A stretch of 64,000 nt of DNA from Pseudopithomyces maydicus (lineage: Eukaryota > Ascomycota > Dothideomycetes > Pleosporales > Didymosphaeriaceae): NCBI GenBank assembly GCA_026873275.1, contig JANTUC010000003.1, positions 2,914,001-2,978,000 of the forward strand, read 5' to 3'. The position numbers and the translations under genes are program-made. The notes under the pieces were generated by a model. That model did no database searches. It saw nothing but the letters and a program-made list of their open reading frames with translations, and was not told where the DNA came from. Every line of letters starts with the position of its first letter. The first letter of the stretch is position 1. This document shows positions 58,016-64,000 of the stretch, in pieces.

Positions 58016-59145
58016 ATGAGCTCGCAAACTCTCTTCGTTACCGGTGGGACCGGATACATCGGTGCTGCTTTGATCGAAATCGCTATCGCGAAGGGATACA
58101 AGGTATGTTGGTAGCTTTCATTTCGTCTCATCAGACTTCAGTGTTCTGTCCCATCCTGTCCTATCATTCACCCCGCTTCCTCCACCCCAAGCCAAGCTTT
58201 CCCCCAAACAGCCTACCATTCACCCCACCTCCACCACCCCTAGGCCAAGATCTCCACCCACCTCACTTCCACCCATACTTACCCACCCAGGTCAACGCCC
58301 TCTCCCGCAACGAATCCGGCGACGCCAAACTCAGCGCCCTAGGCGCAACCCCCATCCGCGGCGACCTGACCTCGACCGACGTCCTCACAGCGCAAGCCTC
58401 CGCCTCGGACGCAGTCATCAACCTCGCCTCAGCATACGTCTTCGGCCAAGGCAAATACGAAGACGCCCTCCCCATCGACAATGCCGCCGTCGACGCCCTC
58501 GCCGCCGGCCTCGTCGGCACCAACAAAGCCCTCATCACCACCTCGGGCACGCTCTCCGCCCAAGCCGACCCCAACGGCGGCGAAACAGACGAGACGGCGC
58601 CCCCGGAGCCCTCCCACCTCAACGTGCGCATCCAAGCCGAGCACCACGCCATCGCCAAGGGCAAGGAAACCGGCGTCCGCGTCATCGTCGTCCGCATGAG
58701 CCCCTACACGTACGGCCGCGGCGGCAGCGGCATCGCGCGCTTCCTGGGCATGGCCAAGGGCATGGGCGGCCTGCCGACCGTCAACGGCGGCAAGAACCGC
58801 ACGACGGCCGTGCACGTCGACGACGCCGTCGAGCTCGTGCTGCTCGCCGCCGACAAGGGCGAGGCCGGCGACGTGTTCAATGCAGGCAGCCAGACGGAGG
58901 TCACCATGGGCGAGATGTTCGACGCCATCAATTCGAGCGTTGGGGTCCCGAACAAGGATATCTCGTACGAGGAGGCGCTGGGCAGCTTTGGGGAGAATAT
59001 CGCGTGGTTTTTGAGGGCGGAGAATCGCGCGAGTGGGGGGAAGGCTGTACGGAAGCTTGGGTGGGAGCCTAAGGGGGTGAGGGTGTTGGAGGATATTAGG
59101 GAGGGGAGTTATGTTCCTGTTGTGAAGGGGATTATGGCGCAGTAG
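58016..59145 (+). CDS. NAD-dependent epimerase/dehydratase-family protein
   Basis: Exons 58016-58102 and 58291-59145 give 313 residues; the 188-bp intron is the longest seen in this cluster. An atypical extended-SDR fold is evident: TLFVTGGTGYIGAALIEIA (GxxGxxG), GDLTSTD, VINLASAYVFGQ, a TTSGTLSAQAD segment, VRMSPYTYGRGG, and a VHVDDAVELVLLAADKGEAGDVFNAG block. A classical YxxxK is not obvious; an AEHHAIAKG segment occupies that place. It would be a reductase or epimerase on a ketone or sugar-like substrate. It is probably the right end of the gene cluster, and its membership is inferred from position only. Confidence 0.85.
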
Positions 59146-59287
59146 GGAGGGGGGAGACGGTGGGTATACCCGGAGGTGTGATAGAGATGGAAAATAAAAT
59201 GGTATTGTTCTACATGTGTTGTGCCCAGCTTGTGGGCGGAACCCTGATTCTACGTTCTTTCTTGTGCCTGTGTGCTTCCACGGTGGT

Positions 59288-59536
59288 CGATCATCTGATG
59301 GATGGCGATGGATCAAACTTCGATTGTTCGATGGAAGGGCATGGATCGAGCTTCTTTCGTTCGTTCGATGGATGGCGATGTACCAAGCTTCGTCTTTTTG
59401 AACGGTGGTGAATCGAGCGTTGTTCATTCGATGGTGGTGAATCGAGCTTCGTTCGATGGATGGCAATGAATCGAGCCTCGTTCGAAGAACGGCCATCAAT
59501 CGAGCTTCGTTCGTACGACGGCGCCGATTCGAGCTT
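59288..59536 (+). repeat. Degenerate minisatellite, 25-37 bp units
   Basis: About eight imperfect units share ATCGAGCTTCGTTCGATGG. The array lies 140 bp after the epimerase-like gene. Unit length and spacing vary, so it looks old. Confidence 0.7.
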
Positions 59537-59630
59537 CTCTTGGTTTCCGCCTTCGGCGTACTTATCCCCAGAACCACGTAAAGGTGGAAGCTATTCTCTG
59601 AGGTCCCGCCCGCCCACCCTCTGCCTGTCT

Positions 59631-59975
59631 TCACTTGTTAGTGCAAGGCATAATCGCAGAGAAATTGGCCCGCTTTGAACACGACACTCGCTCCTGCCTT
59701 GGCCAACCCCCAGATGCGTGTCCAGCACCGCATCGCCGGACTTGGTCGGGGAGGAGGTCGTCCCGTGTTAGTGGGAGGCCGGGCATCTCGTCGAAGCCGG
59801 CCGGGAGAATGCCATCGCGCTTGGCGCGAAGGTACTCGAAATGCCTGATGATTTTAGCATCATCAGGGGTTTGCTTACTAAAGAACCAGATGGTCGCCGA
59901 CCACAGATTCTCGAGGAGAGAATACATGGCGGCGACCTGCACCATCGCCAAAACCAAATCTACACAGCGGCCCAA
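59631..59975 (-). CDS. Possible exon of an unidentified protein
   Basis: A 114-residue frame contains a plausible hydrophobic helix (VLAMVQVAAMYSLLENLWSATIWFF) and a charged segment (DDAKIIRHFEYLRAKRDG). A frame at 59999-60211 on the same strand, with another hydrophobic stretch, could be an upstream exon. I do not recognise a family. Confidence 0.3.
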   Translation of the reverse strand: MGRCVDLVLAMVQVAAMYSLLENLWSATIWFFSKQTPDDAKIIRHFEYLRAKRDGILPAGFDEMPGLPLTRDDLLPDQVRRCGAGHASGGWPRQERVSCSKRANFSAIMPCTNK

Positions 59976-60911
59976 CTGTTATGTATTGTTAATATGTGTC
60001 ATGTGACAACGATGACCCAAGGTGTCTTCGAAAATGGGCAGTAGGGGTAAGAGGTGGGTATGGAGCAGGCGAGCTTTTTCAAGCACGAAGATGGGACGGC
60101 GGCGGAATGGGTGGGGTTAAAGAGGAACTTACAGGCCACGAATCCTGTAAACCTTGTTAGAAAGAAAACGTTGCTTAAAGAGAAAGAAGAGTGATCTACC
60201 GAAACAAGCATTTTTTTTTCTCTTTAAAAAAACAATCAAACTTCAAAGTCTATCAGCCATGAACCAGTTCTACGCAGTAATCATATAGAGCGTGAACTCA
60301 TAGTACTGTGACATGAGTTAGCAATTCGTATTGAAATGTCTTTAAGAAATATTTTAGATGGGAAATGGCTGTGCATACCTTACAAAGTGTTTTCGTCGTG
60401 GTGGTGAAGAAAGGAAAAACCGATTTGCTAGTAGAAAACGAATAAATAAACATGGCTAACTGGCTTCTTCTTTCCTCTTCAATGGGTGTAAACGTGGAAA
60501 GAATTAAGCTATCTGGTACCTCCCCTTCTCTTCTCTACAAGGGAAGCTGCATATTACCACAGTAGTGTATGTAGATGCCAGCGTTCACATGTAGATAATA
60601 TGCTAAAACTATTAAGGGTTTAGCTTCTCAGCTGATGTTTTTCTTGGGACCGATATTCCCACGGATATTTAGCGCTGCGAAAAGGCTTGAGTCTATCCAC
60701 ACTATGTTGTGTTGAACGAGACGGCTCACAACCATCCAATGGTAATTTCCCATAAGCAAACCCACTGTCTCTGGATCAACCCTCAGCACATATGTAAAGA
60801 TGATGACTTGGGTTTCTTCTCAACGTAGGTCACTATAAGATCTTTCTTCTCGTCTCCAAACTCGCTACGTTCTTGCCTTCAAGTCATACCACGCACCACT
60901 CTGTCCCCAAA

Positions 60912-62021
60912 ATGGCAGGAGGTCTCCAGGAAAGGAATGATTCCCTCGAGACACATAGCGAGTACAGCCAGGATATGCCCAAACCGCCCCCTTATTCCTG
61001 CACAAACACCGGACCCCTTTCCACGAACAGCACCCCCCACACCATCCCACACGAACCGCCATACCCTGCGTATATCTCCAGACGAGCTGTTTACCTAGCT
61101 CAATTCGATGCTCAGCATCCCAAAGAACTGCTCTGCTTTGTATGCGGCGAGTACCACCCTCGAAAAAAGCCACACGAAAAGTCGCGCTGGGAAAGAAAGC
61201 ACCCCCTCCAACAAAATCACATCTACCCCCGCTACGACTGCCCCGTCGACACTATATTCACACAGACATTCAGCCAAAACGATTTGTGGGGCTGCATTAT
61301 GTACAAGTGGCCAACCTTCTACGAGGTCATGCGCGGCTTCCGACTCGGCCCCAACTACGGCAACCCGTTCCTCCTCAACTCGTACATCGACTATCCTCGA
61401 TGCATCGAGACGCGCGCACTGGCCGTGGAAAACCGCCTCTTGATCCGGAGACGCATCATCTTGGGGCTCGACTGGGCGCCTTCTCCGGATTATACGCATT
61501 AGTTGGAACCTCAGAAGAAAATCCTGACTGTGGAGGATTTCTGCCCTCACATGCGGGAACGGGTGCCGAGAGATGATTTCATGAGGGCTCTGAAGGATGC
61601 GTATTCCCTGGTGCGCAAGCACAATCATCCGAACAACGCGGCGTATGTCCAGGGTTTCAAGTTCAAGACTATCCGCTGTACGTCGTGTCCCACGGAGGTG
61701 GTCATGGAGATCATACCGCAGTCGCTGTATGCGGGGAGATTGCGCAAGAAGTACAAGAAGAAGCCGTTTATTTATTGCCTTACGCGGTACGTGGATATGG
61801 GGCTGATGCTGCATCCGAACGAGATGGAGTGGCGCTCGTTGACGACGTGGTACAAGGTGCCTGGGGTCCAGTGGGAGCAGTTGCCGAGGAGCGCGAGGCA
61901 TGAAATGGAGGATCCGCCGATGGAGCAGAGGCCGAGGATTGATGTGACGCATATGGAGCCGATATCGGTGCGGTTTGAGAGGCAGATGGGTGTGAGGCCG
62001 GAGGTGGAAGCGTCTCCATGA
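60912..62021 (+). pseudogene. Unidentified protein interrupted by an in-frame TAG
   Basis: The frame from ATG 60912 (or 60873) runs to TAG 61500-61502 and then continues open in the same frame to 62021, giving about 369 residues if the stop were sense. The first part is Pro/Ser/Thr-rich and then has a CxxC...H-like element (LLCFVCGEYHPRKKPHEKSR) of the kind seen in many fungal hypothetical proteins. The second part keeps protein-like composition (YVQGFKFKTIRCTSCPTEVV, YCLTRYVDMGL). A C-to-T change (CAG to TAG), as RIP causes, would explain the stop. Alternatively only the first 196 residues are used. Confidence 0.5.
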
Positions 62022-62152
62022 TGCGCCAGCGAAGAGGGGGCGGTAGAGTAACTAGCTCTTTAGTCATTGTAATCAGAAAATGGATACATTCATGGACTTT
62101 GGGGGATATTTTATCCACTGTGTGCCGTTGATCATTCACTTGAGGTATCTTT

Positions 62153-63733
62153 TCAGCGTCGTATTCCATATATATTCGTGTCTTGACCTTCTCGTGTAGT
62201 GAATCGTGTGACTCTTGGAAATCGCCGAGCATCTTGCAGCTTGACCGCGGACTTGAGCGATCGACCTGTCAATTCAGGAGGCTCATGCCGTCGGCGCGAA
62301 CGATTAAATGTTTTCGCCGCATAGTCCAGCGCAGCGAAGCCGTCTTTATCCACAAGATCGATTTGGACGCCCAAAGAAACCACGTAGCTCACCAACCGTG
62401 GTAGAGCCGACTTGGCTGTCAAATGCAGAATAGTGCCGCCATTACGGGAACGTGCATTGACGTTAGCACCCCATAGCATCATCAAGCTGACACCGGAGAT
62501 GATGGTGTCTTCATCGACCGAATTCTTAATGCACCTATGCACGAAGCTAAGAAGTGGCGTCATTCCGGTGCAGTCGTAAGCATTGAGATTATTTGGGTTG
62601 CGTAGCAAGTTCGAAGCTTCGTCCTGTAGGTCCCAAAGCCCCATGAGAAAAGGCCTCATTGACTGTGGAGACAAGCTGTGAAGAGCCGTCGCTCCGTTGT
62701 CGTCTTCACCAATGAGAGTCCTGTATGGAAGTTGACCTTCGGGTCCAAGTCTGAACAAGGGCCGAAAATAGTCTAATGTCTCGTTGCTGAGTGACTCGTA
62801 GTTTGGATGCAACGCAACGTAGTCGATCAGAAAACATCCCGATGCATCCCTCTTGTTTGACAAGTTCCGTAGGCGTGATACCCAAGAGTCGTCTCTCATG
62901 GCAATTGCCACTAGCCAGTTGATATCGAACGTTCGTGAGGGGCACAGATAAGATAGGAAGCTTCGTCCTTCATTATCGAAATGCTCGAAGTTGAAGCCCC
63001 TCTCATCCAGCAGTGACAAGAGATTCTCAAAGCGAAGCAAAGCAGTTTGGTCTGAAAACTGGCAGGTGCAGACATCTGCGAAATTGGCGAAACGTGGCGT
63101 GGTTGGACTATCCGAGGCTGAGCATGCTGCACAGGTAAGGTTCTCTGTGAATCCACTGGTTTCGAGAAAGAACATGAAGTTCTGGCCATCCAAATTAATT
63201 CCATGGATATCTGCCCCCAATGAAGATGTTGCTGTGGTCAAGACTTCCGAGGACGATCCCGAAGCCGCAATGAAGCACAAGGTGGCGACATCATGTGCTC
63301 TTGTTTGTAAAAGGCTGGGATTGCTAGCGCCCGCGGATCCATCTTGGGTGGATGAGTCGAGAATGTCGCGATGAACGCAAGTGGTGTTTTGGGAGCAACA
63401 GCCCTGAATCACTGCTTCATTCAACATGCTGATGTCAGCTTGATGGTCGTCCAGAGCTCTCCTAGCTTGAATCATACATCCGACAATGTTGTCTTCGTTC
63501 ATCGATATTGGAACGTTGTATATAGATGGCTCGCTTTGTGTTCCAAGGGTACTAGTAGAGAACCTCATGCGTAGCACACCCACGATTTCAGATACGAGCG
63601 ACGAGCTGTAGCTGTTTCTCTGCAGAATTTCCCGGACGTTTGAGCTGACACTTCCTATTGACATGAAGGACCTTGCATCGTACTTGGAAGTAGTCGTGGA
63701 TATGGAGTAACGGGCAGATGAAAGAGAGTCCAT
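62153..63733 (-). CDS. Ankyrin-repeat protein, possibly extending past the window
   Basis: A 526-residue frame from ATG 63733. The C-terminal half has ankyrin repeats: DDNGATALHSLSPQS, NAYDCTGMTPLLSFVHRC, VNARSRNGGTILHLTAKSAL and DLVDKDGFAALDYAAK. The N-terminal half is Ser-rich with no recognised domain. Upstream, at about 63840-63990 on the same strand, there is more protein-like sequence ending in a GTAAGA donor, so the real start may lie in an exon that continues beyond 64000. Fungal ankyrin proteins of this type are numerous and functionally unassigned. Confidence 0.7.
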   Translation of the reverse strand: MDSLSSARYSISTTTSKYDARSFMSIGSVSSNVREILQRNSYSSSLVSEIVGVLRMRFSTSTLGTQSEPSIYNVPISMNEDNIVGCMIQARRALDDHQADISMLNEAVIQGCCSQNTTCVHRDILDSSTQDGSAGASNPSLLQTRAHDVATLCFIAASGSSSEVLTTATSSLGADIHGINLDGQNFMFFLETSGFTENLTCAACSASDSPTTPRFANFADVCTCQFSDQTALLRFENLLSLLDERGFNFEHFDNEGRSFLSYLCPSRTFDINWLVAIAMRDDSWVSRLRNLSNKRDASGCFLIDYVALHPNYESLSNETLDYFRPLFRLGPEGQLPYRTLIGEDDNGATALHSLSPQSMRPFLMGLWDLQDEASNLLRNPNNLNAYDCTGMTPLLSFVHRCIKNSVDEDTIISGVSLMMLWGANVNARSRNGGTILHLTAKSALPRLVSYVVSLGVQIDLVDKDGFAALDYAAKTFNRSRRRHEPPELTGRSLKSAVKLQDARRFPRVTRFTTREGQDTNIYGIRR

Positions 63734-64000
63734 TCTTGATATATTTCCATTGTTTCGCAGGTGAGCCCCTGGCGCCCAATCTGTAATGTAGGTACTTAAG
63801 GGCCAAAACGGGTTCGTGGAGTAGGTCCCTGGCGTCTTACTGCGTGACGAGGGTGGGAAACACGAAGAATTTCTCCCGTATGATAGGCGTCTTGGGCTTA
63901 TTGATGATTCGATTGAATTTTGCCTCTGCTTCAGACTTCTTTTTCGCAGAGATCGGAAGAAGGTAATGCGGTTGCGAGAGTGTACTTTATCTCTAGGGCA

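Larger units (their letters stand above)
59146..60911. other. Cluster right flank, mostly non-coding
   Basis: It contains the minisatellite at 59288-59536, one weak minus-strand frame (59631-59975) and AT-rich sequence at 60,200-60,640. No conserved gene family was recognised. Confidence 0.4.

Overview
The window is nuclear DNA of a filamentous ascomycete (Pezizomycotina). Genes carry short GT-AG introns, mostly 47-90 bp, there are no operons or Shine-Dalgarno sites, and the proteins are typical fungal families: proteinase K-like subtilases, a GH5 exo-glucanase, a berberine-bridge oxidase, a DMATS prenyltransferase, and a non-reducing polyketide synthase with its AflR/AflJ-type regulators. 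I cannot name the species. A dothideomycete or eurotiomycete is my guess only.

Layout. 0.7-2.1 kb and 7.1-8.5 kb hold two related secreted subtilases, separated by about 5 kb with no recognisable gene. 8.9-10.5 kb is a GH5 glucan 1,3-beta-glucosidase (minus). 12.1-15.3 kb is a MACPF-like multi-exon gene next to an AT-rich stretch. 16.6-18.2 kb is a BBE-type FAD oxidase (minus). Short telomere-like repeats precede a DMATS prenyltransferase (19.0-20.4 kb).

From 22.5 to 59.1 kb lies an almost complete anthraquinone/benzophenone/xanthone cluster of the monodictyphenone (mdp) kind. In order: O-methyltransferase; AflJ-like co-activator (mdpA type); AflR-like Zn2Cys6 factor (mdpE); ketoreductase (mdpC); scytalone-dehydratase-like enzyme (mdpB); AT-rich gap; GMC oxidoreductase (xptC type); SAT-KS-MAT-PT-ACP polyketide synthase without a thioesterase (mdpG); EthD decarboxylase fused to a DUF1772 anthrone oxygenase (mdpH); acyl-CoA synthetase-like protein (mdpI); DUF4243 Baeyer-Villiger/questin oxidase-like enzyme (mdpL); NmrA-like reductase (mdpK); an extra SDR; FAD monooxygenase (mdpD); metallo-beta-lactamase thioesterase (mdpF); glutathione S-transferase (mdpJ); and an NAD-dependent epimerase/dehydratase-like protein.

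Inferred pathway. The PKS makes an octaketide that MdpF releases as atrochrysone carboxylic acid. MdpH decarboxylates and oxidises it to emodin. MdpB/MdpC deoxygenate it, MdpL opens the anthraquinone to a benzophenone, and the GMC oxidoreductase, methyltransferase, prenyltransferase and extra oxidoreductases could finish a methylated and/or prenylated xanthone or benzophenone. Six 11-bp matches to the AflR consensus TCGSWNNSCGR lie in the cluster's promoters, which supports one regulon.

A caution runs through the annotation. About a dozen reading-frame breaks occur in otherwise well-conserved genes, and most sit at runs of exactly five C or G. This looks like homopolymer under-calling in the assembly, not mass pseudogenisation. 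The right end holds an unidentified gene with an in-frame TAG and an ankyrin-repeat protein whose 5' part may run past the window edge.
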